Positions 1-11,305 of a stretch of DNA of 49,133 nt are shown here, one piece after another. Position 1 is the first letter of the stretch. Every line of letters begins with the position of its first letter. Origin of the DNA: Trachipleistophora hominis (taxonomy: Eukaryota; Microsporidia; Pleistophoridae); assembly GCA_000316135.1 (NCBI GenBank), contig JH994066.1, positions 3,276-52,408 on the forward strand. Reading direction: 5' to 3'. Made by a program: the position numbers and the translations under genes. The notes under the pieces were generated by a model that did not search any database, was not told where the DNA came from, and saw only the letters and a program-made list of their open reading frames with translations.

Positions 1-986
1 ATTTTTTAAATTTTTTCTCGAACTGACCAATCATCTTGCAAGTTGTCTTTTTATTAATATGAATGAATTAGCCAGCTGCATTTCTTCATTCATAAATCGC
101 AATAATAAATCCGGTTTTCCCAGCACAGTTTCATTTTAATCCGTTTGAATCGCCTTCAACAACTAACATTTTTCTATAAGAATTAATAAATTAATTTACA
201 GCAGATGAAAGCACTTTCACAAAAGATTGATCGTGAATAGCTGCATGGTGAACTTCTGACGTACGAACTGCATAACAAAACAACATCCGTTTATTAAGGA
301 TGTGTACGTAAAAATTTTTTAATTTTGTTTGAACCAGCCAATCAGCTTGCGAGTTGCTCCTTCATTCATTTGATAATGATGACTGATATTCAGCACTATG
401 TTATAAGAACGTCCATCAATTAATAAATTTGTATTAAATTTATTTACTACTTCAGTCACTCCTCACCACACCTTCTATCCGTAAAATATTTCTCATATCT
501 CTAAACGGTTGACATCATTACCTCGTCATGCCAACAATGAATAGAAAGTCCCCGTCAAGCAGCAAAAAGAATTCGTTCTACATAATTCTGAACATGAAAA
601 AAAGACGCGTATCACCATAACTCTGGAATCTGTGGTGTTAATTAAACGAACTTTCAAGCAAAACAAAACAATCACGATGACCTTAGAAATATCAAACACG
701 TGACAGTTGCTTACACAGCGTATGTTGCGATAATCTACCATTCAAAACGTTGTAGTCCCTTCTCTCTCTATAAGATAAACATAATCCTTACCATTGCATG
801 GTAATCAATCTCTGCGCTACAATATTTGTATTTAACAAGAATATAAATCAATAAAAGTGTTTTTAGAGCCAATCTAAAAATATTCTCTAATTAATTATCT
901 CTGCTGGTTATTAAAAATACCAAATAAGCAAATTGCATTCCATTTATGCACCGTCCTGCAAAAAACACATATATTCGTATTTTCTA
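1..986. other. AT-rich intergenic region with two relics of dispersed repeat family 1
   Basis: No supportable gene. Two copies of the family-1 module lie on the plus strand at about 18-98 and 328-375. In the first, one open frame reads LTNHLASCLFINMNE and continues to a degraded SCI-type motif about 10 residues later. The rest is AT-rich sequence without recognisable structure. Confidence 0.6.
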
Positions 987-991
987 CCCCC
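987..991 (+). promoter_or_regulatory. CCCCC motif before the transporter start
   Basis: Five Cs end 8 nt before the ATG at 1000, in an otherwise AT-rich flank. C-runs at this distance are a known start-proximal motif of microsporidian genes, probably marking transcription initiation. The same arrangement recurs at several other genes here. Confidence 0.5.
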
Positions 992-999
992 ACCGGTAA

Positions 1000-3477
1000 A
1001 TGCGAAAGTATTTTTTTAATTCGTTGGCAATCGTACGCATACAAATAATTGGTGCTCTGTTCTTCATCGGCAAGGTGTACTTCTTCATTGGGGCGCTCAA
1101 CGCCGTGTTAGTGACAGTTCTAGTTGGAATGATCAGTGCTATCAGTTCTGTGATGGTAATACAGGTCAGAGAGTATGTGTGTGGAGGAAGAACGAGCGCA
1201 GATACGGAGTGTATGTGTGAGGCGGGCCGTGTTAAGAGCGGCAGTGCGCGTCAGCTTAACACGATCTTTGGTGCGGATGGTCAATGCAAAGCGGATGATG
1301 GCAATTGTAACGAATCGATTGAAGATGAGATTTTAAAAGAGAATGAAATCATGCATAAACGGCCCTATGGCGATGAGCATCGCAAGATGCGCAAGATTAA
1401 TGATGCAGAGCATACTTTGCATAATAAAAATAAGAATGACGCTGCTAACACGAATTATGCGATGCATAAGAAACGTCTTTGTGGCATGAAGGAGAAGAAG
1501 AAATGCGTTGAAGAGGCGCGGCATTGTGAGGAGCAGCTGTGCAGGGAGTGTGTCAAGACAAGCGAAGTAAAACTTGAGGGGGGTTGCGTAGAAGGGCAGA
1601 ATAACAACAAAACACGTAACAAGGCGGTTATAAAATCGGTAAATAAAACAAATACGACGAAGGGTGTTGGCAACACAACATGTGCAAAGCGTGTTGGCAA
1701 TTGCATGAATGCATTGCCGTGCAATAAAACGGCAGCAAAACTTAAAAAACACGATGATAATTTGTTTATGCATGAGCAACGGGCAAATAAAAGCAAAATT
1801 GTCCAAGAACATAAATTTAACATTGATAACACTAATAAGAATGCATGTATTGCTGCAACAAGATGCTCTTCACAGCAATCTATGCGCATGATAGTGTCTA
1901 ACCCCATTGATACGAGTGTCCCTAAGACATGTCAAGAGACTGATAAGAGAATTAATCATGCGATGCATGAAATTAACAACCATGAAAGAATAAAAGGAGG
2001 CATAAAAGGTTATGCCAGTTATGGTAGCTTAACGGATGGCACGGAGGAACAAACACTCGTTTGCAGGGTAGGAGAGAGCCCTACGAATAAAATTGGAGTG
2101 GATCGCAAATTAGCCGTGAACAATACAAGCAATAAAATCAGTGCTGGCAGTATTGTAAACACTGGAAGAGGCAATTCTATTGTTGGTCAAAAGAAGTCAA
2201 AGGATGGTAAACACGAAATTAGTAGCACGGTAAGACATGACAAAGGCGTTGATAAGGGAAACGTTGGTGTAAAGGGTGTGAATAAGAAGAAAGTTGAAAA
2301 TATTGTGCATAAACAGAAATCAAATTATAAGAATGATTTGAAAAGCGGCCTTGTTAATACGCGGCCTAAAGGTGAGCGTAAATTAAATTACAGGAATGAT
2401 TTGAAAAACGGCCTTGTTAATACGCGGCCTAAAGGTGAGCATAAATTAAATTACAGGAATGATTTGAAGAAAGAAACACGTAGCATGAATGCATTAAATA
2501 AACATAAAAGGACTAAAAATGAACAAAGCAGCGGCAAGAAGAAAAGCAAGAGCAACGTAAGAGATGAAACAACAAGTACCACTGAGTCTATCGTAATGAT
2601 ACCTAAGAATAAGAAAATAAAAGAAATGGTAATAGAGGAGGGCATAACATACGATGCTCTTATACGGCAGGTACTGGGAAACAAGAGTTGCATTTTCTTT
2701 TTTCTATGCAACTTAGTACTTGATCTGATAACGCTGGTCATAAATTTAAAGGTGAGCTACAATTTTTTAGAGGATGTTCTTAAGTTTGATGCCAAGCTTA
2801 TCCTAGGCATAATATTCTTTAGCACCTTTCTAACGTTTGAGAAGGGCCATTTTATTGTGGGCGTAGGCGAAGCAATCATGATAGTTATTTTTATCACAGC
2901 ATCTGTGGTTGAGCACTTTTACCACTGCACGAGAGTTTATGCCAGTACGAGCACCACAAGGGATGCATTGTCGCTGTTTTATGCATTGCATAACACCGCA
3001 TTTCTTATTTGGTCGTTCTACACGCAGCCATTCGCACTCAACCACAAGAAGAGGCAGATCATCCTTTTTAATGCGCTCACCTGCTGCACACTGACAGTCC
3101 TGGGCATAATCAGGCACCTCACGTTTCTCAAGACAAGCAACCATTTCATCACCATCCCGTACATGAACGACGTGTTACGCCTGCTCATCGTAGTTCTACA
3201 GCTCCTCACATTTTCCAAACTCATAAATAAAATGTGTAAAAAACGAGCATCGCGTATTTTTATCTTTGTTGCCGTTTTTCTGTGCTCGTTGTTTGTTGAT
3301 GATTTTTTTTATCTCAAGGCGCTGTTCTTCTTCTTTGGCTCGGCGTGCATGTTTGTTCTGCCGTTTGTTATGCATGTGAAGTGTTATGGGGTGGGATGGA
3401 ATAGTTTGATGGGGGGTGTTGGAATGATGGGGATTGTTTATGGTGCTGTGATGGTCTTTAAAATTAAGGGGACGTGA
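1000..3477 (+). CDS. Probable amino-acid transporter (AAAP/AVT-like) with a giant hydrophilic insertion
   Basis: 825-aa membrane protein that would move amino acids across a membrane. Residues about 8-57 form two hydrophobic segments. Residues about 60-545 are a Lys/Asn/Glu/His-rich, Cys-containing low-complexity stretch with a 21-residue tandem repeat (LVNTRPKGE core). Residues about 548-825 hold roughly seven or eight membrane segments. Three stretches recall the AAAP (SLC38/AVT) family: TYDALIRQVLGNK ahead of the third helix, an FLIWSFYTQP segment where the family has its mid-protein helix, and FVLPFVMHVK near the C-terminus. If correct, the insert lies between helices 2 and 3, giving about twice the usual length. 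The ATG follows a CCCCC motif. The 3' end, including the stop, lies in a tandem duplication. A lineage-specific polytopic protein is the alternative. Confidence 0.6.
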   Translation: MRKYFFNSLAIVRIQIIGALFFIGKVYFFIGALNAVLVTVLVGMISAISSVMVIQVREYVCGGRTSADTECMCEAGRVKSGSARQLNTIFGADGQCKADDGNCNESIEDEILKENEIMHKRPYGDEHRKMRKINDAEHTLHNKNKNDAANTNYAMHKKRLCGMKEKKKCVEEARHCEEQLCRECVKTSEVKLEGGCVEGQNNNKTRNKAVIKSVNKTNTTKGVGNTTCAKRVGNCMNALPCNKTAAKLKKHDDNLFMHEQRANKSKIVQEHKFNIDNTNKNACIAATRCSSQQSMRMIVSNPIDTSVPKTCQETDKRINHAMHEINNHERIKGGIKGYASYGSLTDGTEEQTLVCRVGESPTNKIGVDRKLAVNNTSNKISAGSIVNTGRGNSIVGQKKSKDGKHEISSTVRHDKGVDKGNVGVKGVNKKKVENIVHKQKSNYKNDLKSGLVNTRPKGERKLNYRNDLKNGLVNTRPKGEHKLNYRNDLKKETRSMNALNKHKRTKNEQSSGKKKSKSNVRDETTSTTESIVMIPKNKKIKEMVIEEGITYDALIRQVLGNKSCIFFFLCNLVLDLITLVINLKVSYNFLEDVLKFDAKLILGIIFFSTFLTFEKGHFIVGVGEAIMIVIFITASVVEHFYHCTRVYASTSTTRDALSLFYALHNTAFLIWSFYTQPFALNHKKRQIILFNALTCCTLTVLGIIRHLTFLKTSNHFITIPYMNDVLRLLIVVLQLLTFSKLINKMCKKRASRIFIFVAVFLCSLFVDDFFYLKALFFFFGSACMFVLPFVMHVKCYGVGWNSLMGGVGMMGIVYGAVMVFKIKGT
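2323..2469 (+). repeat. In-frame 63-bp tandem repeat inside the transporter insertion
   Basis: Two full 63-bp units (2323-2385, 2386-2448) and a partial third. Each encodes 21 residues beginning NYRNDLKNGLVNTRPKGE or a close variant. Because 63 is a multiple of three the frame is kept, so copy number can change without breaking the gene. Confidence 0.9.
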
Positions 3478-3700
3478 TTTGTTAGTAGAGCGTTGAATGT
3501 TAATGAAACGATGGGTGGTGAAGAAGAGATTGCAAGTATTAAGGGGACGTGATTTGTTAGTAGAGCGTTGAATGTTAATGAAACGCTGGATGATTGAGAA
3601 AGGGTCTTTAAAATTAAGGGGACGTGATTTGTTGGTAGAACGTTGAATGTTAATAAAACGATGGGTAGTGAAGAAGAAATTGCAAGTAATTAAGGATGGG
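3457..3700 (+). repeat. Three tandem copies of the transporter 3' end and downstream flank
   Basis: A unit beginning ATTAAGGGGACGTGATTTG and running through GTTGAATGTTAATGAAACG occurs near 3463, 3539 and 3612. The first copy supplies the last codons and stop of the transporter gene. The third again starts with the GTCTTTAAAATTAAGGGG seen at the gene end. The second is shortened. The copies differ by a few substitutions, so this is not an exact assembly duplication. Confidence 0.85.
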
Positions 3701-6700
3701 GTATAAAATATGAAATGATAAGCATAATTAGAAATGTAATTAATAAGGAAGGGGTAGAAAATTAGTTTTGATAACAAATTTTAGATCGTTACAAAGTATA
3801 AGGTAAGAATAAATGGTTGGTGGTTAAGAATGAAATAGAGAAGGAATGATGAGAAAGTGGTTAATAACACTGTTAGTTCGTTTAATGTTGATATGATGAT
3901 AAAAGCATGAATATAAAGCAATGTTGTACTTAGAAACGTAGTGTATGGGAGAGATTATGTTTTAAACGGTAGATTAACGCTAACGATTTATTACGAGTGG
4001 TGATAAAAATAGTAATGCGTTTACTTAAAGAAGTGTTAAGCATAGGAAGAGGATACGATCTGTATAATTAATATAAAATTTATTTATTACCTCAATTACT
4101 CTTTTTTCAAAAGATCGTTTAATTAATTTCTAACACTACCTACACTTAATTTTGTTACTCCTCACTAAGAATGTACGATCACATAGGCTGTAGCAATCAT
4201 CACAGGTAATATACGCTTGTTTAAGATTAGCTGTGCTATTCTGTTTATAAAACGGAGAATCAGACTGGCATGTATTCTATCGTAACACTAATCTACTGTA
4301 TAAAGTTAGAATATTTCATTGCATACAGAGCGTAAAACACTTAATAAAATAATATACGATGCATTAACAGGATTTACTTCTTTGTTTTGTTTCAAGGCTG
4401 CCATTTTTGTATTGTTCGTTCTTTTTAGAGAGGTAGAAAATGCGTTCTTAGCCAGCATTGATATTCTTGGCAATGAATTGCTGTACGTGTTTCCATGAGG
4501 TTTTACTTGGCATAGCAAACCTAAAAAAGAAATTTTGTATTTTTTACGAATTGATCAATCACTTCGGGTGTTGTCCTTGTTATTGTGATAAGTTGTGCTA
4601 TTTCATTTGCAAAGCGTAGGATTTGTATGATGCGAATTTAATACGATTTATAACTTTTAGTTCTACTTTTAAATATTTAACTTTTCTTTCTTGTTTTCAT
4701 TTTTTAGTTGTGATTAAAATGTTAAATTTTGGTTGGCAGCAGCATTTGGTCCAAATATTTTCGTAAAGATTGTTGAGTGTATTTTAGAATATAACAATAT
4801 AACAATGTATGATAATGTATAGCTTGTCCTTTCCTACACAAACGTGGCATAAAATTTTTTTTCTTTAACTGACTGGTAGCTCGTGAATCTTCTTTTGTTA
4901 TAATTGATTGGCAATAAACAGAAAATTATACATTTTTTTAAGAGTTAGTTTAATTATTTTCTTTGTGTTCACTACCTAATCAAGAACATTATACATAATT
5001 AAAGAACTTTTCTGTTCTGAAACACTCTCAACATTCTTTTACCAACGATGTTTGGGGAAACGTTGATGCTGGCTTGGAACTGCTATTTAGAAAGACACGT
5101 AACGTTGAAATGATTGTCTTGAACGAATTATAAACAGAGAAAAACCATCTTGTTAAATCTTCTATTTCATAAATGGAATAACGCAGCTTGCCATCACAAT
5201 AAAAAGAACCTGCAAATGATTGATCAATTTAAAAAATGGAAATTTATCTAATTATTTTGAAAAATCAAAGTTATATGTTGTTATGCAATCCTATGTATAA
5301 AAACTATTTAACATCGTTTAACGAATATTTAGAAGAAATAATTGCCAACCAGATATTTTTTATATGCACTAAAATCACAAATCAGCGTAGAAGTAATTAA
5401 AAACTAAAAAATTAAAATTAATTAGTGTTAAATTGAACTAATATCAACCATTAGAACATTTTGTTTTATAAATGTAATAGTGTACCAGGTTCTGTCATAT
5501 TTTTGCTGAACTATCTCGTTTTTTTATTACGATGTACATCAATTTTCATTGTTACAAAGAAAGTTTTGCTATGTTTTTCATTTTTGTCGTTTTTTAATTT
5601 TTTTAAAAGCGCTTGGCCTCTATTTACAGCAAAAAGTTTATTTAATTACAACTCTTACAACCATAAAATAGCAAATAAATTCTTGTTTAACGTTGAGTAG
5701 CGATCACTAATTTAATAATCATCAATATATAATTTATTATCCTCTTGTTCATTCTCATCTTTTGTTTTAGATAATCATTTTTATCTAGAAAAAATATGTC
5801 TGCGCTCTGGTCGCCTTCTTTTGATATTGTAGGGTCTTCATGTTCATTATATAGTGTAAGTATTTCCTTTTATAGAACAAAGAACAGGTATGTGCTTTTG
5901 ATTATTTTTAACCAATTTTGTTTTTCTTAAAAAATTGTTATTTTGATATATGTGTAAGAAAAAGAAAGAAATTCGTTATTTAAATAAACGATCAACGTTT
6001 AATGGATCTCGTTATATTATAAATTATATGTAACTAGCCGGTTCCACATAGAAATAATCACATCAAACTAAACAGCTCTTACCTGAATTTAATGATGAAT
6101 GAAAGCATCTGTCCGGATAATAACTAAAAAAATGGAAATTTATCCGATGAATAATAAAATATCTGTATCACTTGGCAAATTGCAAAATATTGCAGTTATT
6201 TACATCATTTGCATTAATGAAGAAACAACTTGCAAGACGATTGATCAATTCACGAAAAATAAAAAACTTTTTGAATTGATATCGTCGTAAGAAATAAAAA
6301 CTATGTTTTACCATGTAATTCTCATATTATGAACTTGTTCAGTAATTTTTGCAATCGTTAATTAAGAAAACATGGTTTTCAATTACACATTAATTTTTAA
6401 ATTCTACTGTGAAATGAAAGCAGCACAAAAATGACGAGGTAAAGGATATATAAGAACAAAAAGAAAAGTTCATATACAACACGTACTAATTTAACCGTCT
6501 TTTTGTAAACAACATTATTTAGCTAGTCAGTATCAATAAAAAATAGCTTCCGAATTGATTGGCTAACTAAAGATAGAGGATAAAAAAATTTTGTACTATG
6601 TTTCATCTATAAACAAAAGGTTAGTTTTGTAACTTAATTTGTATCTTGAAACAAGATCTTGCTCTTTATTTTGATTGGTACATAGAAATGAAATTATTGG

Positions 6701-7109
6701 TGGTCAAGAATTAATTTTATATTTACCAATGACAAATGCTAATTATGCAAAAGATGAATTTATTAAATTTTAAATACTAAAAATAAAATCATATTGAACG
6801 CATAATGTTTAAATTTTCGTTTCGAAATAGGATAACGAACTAGTTTCATCTCGTTGTTTCGTGGACAATTTGTTTTTTGGTGCACAGTATACGTTTAAGT
6901 TTGTTGTTACAAAACTAATTATGATATAATTTTTAATCCTTTCTGATGTTTTTTGGTTCTCAGCTTTGCAAAAAAAGGATTAGGACTCTCATTTTTTATT
7001 AAAAGTTTATTTAACCTAAATTTACTTATCCACCAAATAAACACTCTTGCAAGCTGCGCACTTATTATAATTTAAATAGCCATGGATCGTTCATAGAACT
7101 TCTCTTTTC
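3701..7109. other. Gene-poor AT-rich desert with family-1 repeat relics
   Basis: No supportable gene. The possible reading frames are short, lack ATG starts or fall over repeat relics. Family-1 module copies are visible at about 4228-4256 and 4547-4615 (plus) and 5169-5239, 6215-6255 and 6521-6568 (minus). All are interrupted by stops or shifts, so the stretch looks like decayed sequence. Confidence 0.6.
5169..5239 (-). repeat. Family-1 dispersed repeat, both conserved halves adjacent
   Basis: On the minus strand an AATTGATCAATCATTTGCAG half is followed after about 15 nt by an AGCTGCGTTATTCCATTTATG half. In one frame this reads KLINHLQVLFIVMASCVIPFMK and then stops. It is the clearest compact copy and shows that the two halves, found separately elsewhere, belong to one unit. 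Confidence 0.6.
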
Positions 7110-7583
7110 TCATTCGCTCTCATTTTGTGTACTTATATAGCAGTTTTCTATTCTACAAGTGTCTACATCCTCTTGTTTATTTTGCTTCTGCGTTAATAGT
7201 GCATTTCTTTCTCCGAACCAAGCATATCGATCATTTGGTATGTTTTTATGATGTGTTATTGATTCAGAATTTTTTCTGTGCAACGTGTGCATATCCTCAT
7301 GCCCGTTTTTGTTCAATATATTTGAGTTATTGTATCCTTCACAATATGTATTCTTAACTGCTTGCTCACATTCGTTTGTAATTTCGGAATTTGTTTGTTC
7401 ATTCAATTGTAGGGACCCGCTTGTTATGTATTTCTGCTTTGCTCCGTTGCCAAAGCTTATTTCAAATGGTGATGTTTCTCTTCTGCGTTTCATTGCTTTG
7501 TTGTTAAGTAGCCTTTGTGATGCGATGCAATCCATAATATCAGCAGCAATTACCACAATTACGTGATAAATTAGTAAAAACAT
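7110..7583 (-). CDS. Predicted secreted protein, lineage-specific
   Basis: 157 aa with no recognised domain. The N-terminus (MFLLIYHVIVVIAADIMD) is a short hydrophobic stretch that looks like a signal peptide, with no later membrane segment. A basic patch (KAMKRRRE) follows, then an Asn/Glu/Thr/His-rich polar chain with scattered Cys. The ATG is preceded on the minus strand by a CCC motif 14-16 nt upstream, as at the conserved genes, which supports this being real. It lies alone in a repeat-rich desert, a typical setting for fast-evolving host-interaction proteins. Secretion and any host role are inference, and chance ORF status cannot be excluded. Confidence 0.5.
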   Translation of the reverse strand: MFLLIYHVIVVIAADIMDCIASQRLLNNKAMKRRRETSPFEISFGNGAKQKYITSGSLQLNEQTNSEITNECEQAVKNTYCEGYNNSNILNKNGHEDMHTLHRKNSESITHHKNIPNDRYAWFGERNALLTQKQNKQEDVDTCRIENCYISTQNESE

Positions 7584-7596
7584 ACTAAAATATAAT

Positions 7597-7599
7597 GGG
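7597..7599 (-). promoter_or_regulatory. CCC motif upstream of the secreted-protein ORF
   Basis: GGG on the plus strand reads as CCC on the gene strand, 14-16 nt before the ATG at 7583, in AT-rich sequence. A three-base match is weak alone, but the position agrees with the other genes. Confidence 0.3.
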
Positions 7600-8869
7600 T
7601 TAAATTACGATACTTCTTTTCATGGTAGTTAAAAATTTGAGATTCTTAAAGCTTAATTTTTTATACAGATTGCTATTGTTTGCGTAAGATTTTATTTATT
7701 TTCATTTATATAAAACGAAATTGAAGTGATAATTTGCTGTTTGAGCGAATAATCAACGTATTAATTTCACGATACTTCAAAACGTGATAGAAAAACATTT
7801 TTTCTGTTTAATGTTATTGATTGAATATTACTTAATATTTCTGTTACTATAGCAATGTTTGTTTGACGATTTATAGCTAATTGTAGGTGCCTATAAAAAG
7901 TTTGACAGCAGAAGATTTAATGGGTCAATGAATGGTTTGGTTGTTAGTTTAACTAAATATGCCATCAAAAATCATCCAACGAACATACATTAAATAAAAC
8001 ATTCACCAAGAAATAAAAGTATGAACAATTAAACGCGTGAAAGAGGAGATCGTGTTTAGATATTAATAATCTATAATTTATATCCTCTGCTGAAGCATAG
8101 CACATATTTTTTAAATTATAAAATAAACTATACACTTTAAATTGGCGCCGTTGTTGTCGTGACAAATGTCAAAAAACTGACATCTCATGAAATATTTGAC
8201 TGATCAAAGGAAAATTAATAAATGTTACTTTATATAGATCGGGTTTCTCATAAATATTGAATTTCAGTTGATATATAATACTTCGTACCAATCGTTAACC
8301 AAAAAATTATAACTCTTTGTTTAATTCTTATTTTTTCGAGGCATTTTATTCTTTTTTGCTCGATATCAATGACAATGTTATCGCTGTCAGGCAATTTTTT
8401 ATTCTTATTCAAAAGTTTCAAGCAAAAAGAGACCAGCTTGCATAGGAAGGCTATAACAGTAAAGATGTGAATTGTATTAATTGCATATATTCTAAATTAT
8501 CTTTTAGAAATTTGAAACGCCCTGTCTGCGACTTTATAGAAATTAATCAATCAATGTTAATAAAAAGACAATTTGGAAACTAACTAATGTGTTTGAAGAA
8601 AAGCGGAAACTTGTTTTACGTTTTAGCAGCAAGAAATGGAACATAACGCAATTAACTTTCCATGGTCTAGAACTCACCAGGAATCTCTTATCGAAGATTT
8701 ATTGGTTTACTGGCGCTGGTTGGAATGTATTTTTTGATTTCTTATCAGAGAATGCGAATGGTTGAAAGAGTACAAATTTGCAATAAAATTATGAAAAAGG
8801 CGAATAGGTTCTACATCGTACATGCTAATTTAAGTGTTTTTTATAAATAAGTTAACACAGCAAGTGTTA

Positions 8870-9055
8870 TCATTGTATAAACGGAATGACGTAGCTAATA
8901 TAAATCGAAAAATAAAAATTATTTTTTAAGCTATTCACTTTACGATATCTGAAAGCAATCTCAAGAGAATATTTGTAACAGATTAGAAAATATATCACCG
9001 AATTTTCTGTTGAATGTCTTTCATCTTCTTTCTGTCTTCTCGAACAATAACACAA
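8870..9055 (-). pseudogene. Relic ORF ending in the family-1 C-terminal motif
   Basis: An open frame without ATG ends in YISYVIPFIQ and a stop. The last residues resemble the SCAIPFIK ends of other family-1 relics. The stretch before it (RYRKVNSLKNNFYFS) aligns loosely with FKVVNVPITLSLYS in the relic at 36703-37080. I read it as the tail of a dead member of a lineage-specific gene family. The evidence is short motifs only. Confidence 0.35.
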
Positions 9056-10429
9056 TTTTTTTTTGTATCTCTGTCCATTATATGCAGCTTTTTATCTAGT
9101 TAGTGTAGAGAATATGCTAAAGAATTCAGCATTGAGCGAAATTCACTAAGATTCATCACCAGACTTTTTCAAAGCATTTTTCTCTCCCGTTACATTAAAT
9201 AACACGCATATACTCTTTTAAACTGCTAGGTGCGAAGATGCATGCTGTTTTTTATTCTAAGAAAAGATTACTATGCTAAGTTTTGGCTAGGGGACTACTT
9301 CCTACATATATAAAAATGTAAAGTATCTAGCGATGCTGTTATGATTTGTCTTTACAGTGGTTATAGCAGGATTAGTTACTTTTCTTACCATGTCGCTGCA
9401 GAGACAGCAACTATATTTGAAGGATTTGTATCATCTTTGATCAAAATCCATCATATAGCAAATTAGGTCTGGTTATTCGTATTATTATGTAAATAATGAT
9501 AAGGAATATGGTTAACTTTACAAATCATGCAAAAACATTATAACTATAATTTAATACATCAATAGCTAATATTTTTGCTACATACAATACAAAAGTAAAA
9601 ATCACCTTGCGATCATGTTCTTCCATATGTGCGTTAGCTTTTGTTATCGTTTACTTTATTTAATTAATATTCACAGGTATATATTAAATAAAAACATGCT
9701 AAATACGAACTATTAAAATTATTAGCTCCCCATATAAACGTTAAATAATGCATCTTATTTAGGTAAAAAAACAATATAAAACGAGCTCATTATTTGATTC
9801 GTTGAAAATAAGAGAATTTTTTCATTTTTTTCCACTAAAAGACTTTTATTTTAAAAAATCCTATGACTTACCTTCCACCTTATTCATTAGTCAGATCATC
9901 TATCTCCTACCTCCTTGTTGTCATCGGCAAAAACAATAATTCTTTTTTCGTGCCCGTTAGGGCTTAACCATGACCACCGGCCTTTGGTTACGGAGGTAAC
10001 ATCAAAGCTCACCAAACAAACACGTCCCACATGGCCAAAACAGCAGTTTTGTTCGGTGAACCATGGACACAGAGGAAGTGATATCACGAAAGCGACAGGG
10101 ATTTCAATTGTATGCTGGTAACATACGACCACCCCCCCTCCTCGGAGCGTCCCAAGCTACTCCTACCTTGAGGTATGCACGTTTTAAAATAAATTAACAC
10201 TTCACACAAGGCATCATACTTGTGACTTTAGCACCAGACCTTCCTTCCACCTACGACTGTCCATCATCACAGCCTACCCACCCCCACCTCTCTGTAACCA
10301 AAAACATTCAATAAGACGAATAGCTATAGCTAAATGAGGTAATATTTTTTCAACAAGAAATAAACTTTATTGAATATAAATTGAGTTATTGTTTTGTATC
10401 AAAAATATGGCTTTATATAAACTAAAAAT

Positions 10430-11305
10430 TAATTGTATTATTCCGAAAACGCAGCGAATACCAATCACATTCACAATGATTTATTCGATAAGTGGTTTGG
10501 CTCGGTTATGGACACATACCAAAATGATAACCTTGTTTTGCTTGCAAACATGGCATTAATAAGCAATTTCGAAGCAAACAAATCATTTGTGTCCAACAAG
10601 CATGAATTTGAATTGCAGAAGTCTTATAATATTGAGACACCTTCTCTAAAAAGTCAATGCAATACTGTTACAAATGAGTCGAAAAAATCACATTAGTATG
10701 GAAAAAATTTATAGAAACTCTTGAGTTTGTCTTTACCACATGGCAAGATAGCAAAAACTCGAATTCGAAAAATGAGAATATGTAAGAGCTAAATACATAG
10801 ATGGTGATAATGTATTTTGCCACTGGTTAGGGTTAAAGAAGAAATTGTGGATTTCGAATATCGTTGATTGAAAAAATGCCGATTCAAAGAAACAATCCAC
10901 AAGCAAATTAGTGTATCAAAATAAACATAAGTTATTTAGTTCATCGAAAAAAATTCAAGATTGTACTCATGATAGTATTCAAGCAAAGAAAAGAAAAATG
11001 AATCAGAGTAATGACGATCCTTCAAATATTCAAATTATAATCGATATCAAATACAATGTGTGTATGTTGAAACTTACGAAAAAAGCTTCGAACAAAAATT
11101 TGTTGTCGAAAAGGAGCAAGAAAAGCAAATATTATGAAATCAGATCTTTTTGAAAAAGACAAATACAATAATATTTGTTGCGAAATAGCTCCAAAAATCA
11201 TAACAGACATAAAAATGGAGAAAGCAGCGCAATTCCATAAGGAAAGTGAAAAATACGCAAAACTTAGTGCCTGTTATTTCTCTTGCACTGCTGTATTTCG
11301 ATAAA
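10430..11305 (+). pseudogene. Fragmented coding-like region
   Basis: Three successive open stretches in different frames (about 10433-10696, 10911-11153, 11130-11304) have protein-like composition (Lys, Asn, Ser, Glu) but no intact start-to-stop gene. The first contains FDKWFGSVMDTYQND, the last ITDIKMEKAAQFHKESEKYA. They could be pieces of one frameshifted gene or transposon protein. No domain was recognised. Confidence 0.3.

Noticed and set aside
3196..3777. 193-codon minus-strand frame with RFINIQRSTNKSRPLN repeats
   Set aside because: The repeats are the antisense reading of the duplicated transporter 3' end; it overlaps the real gene.
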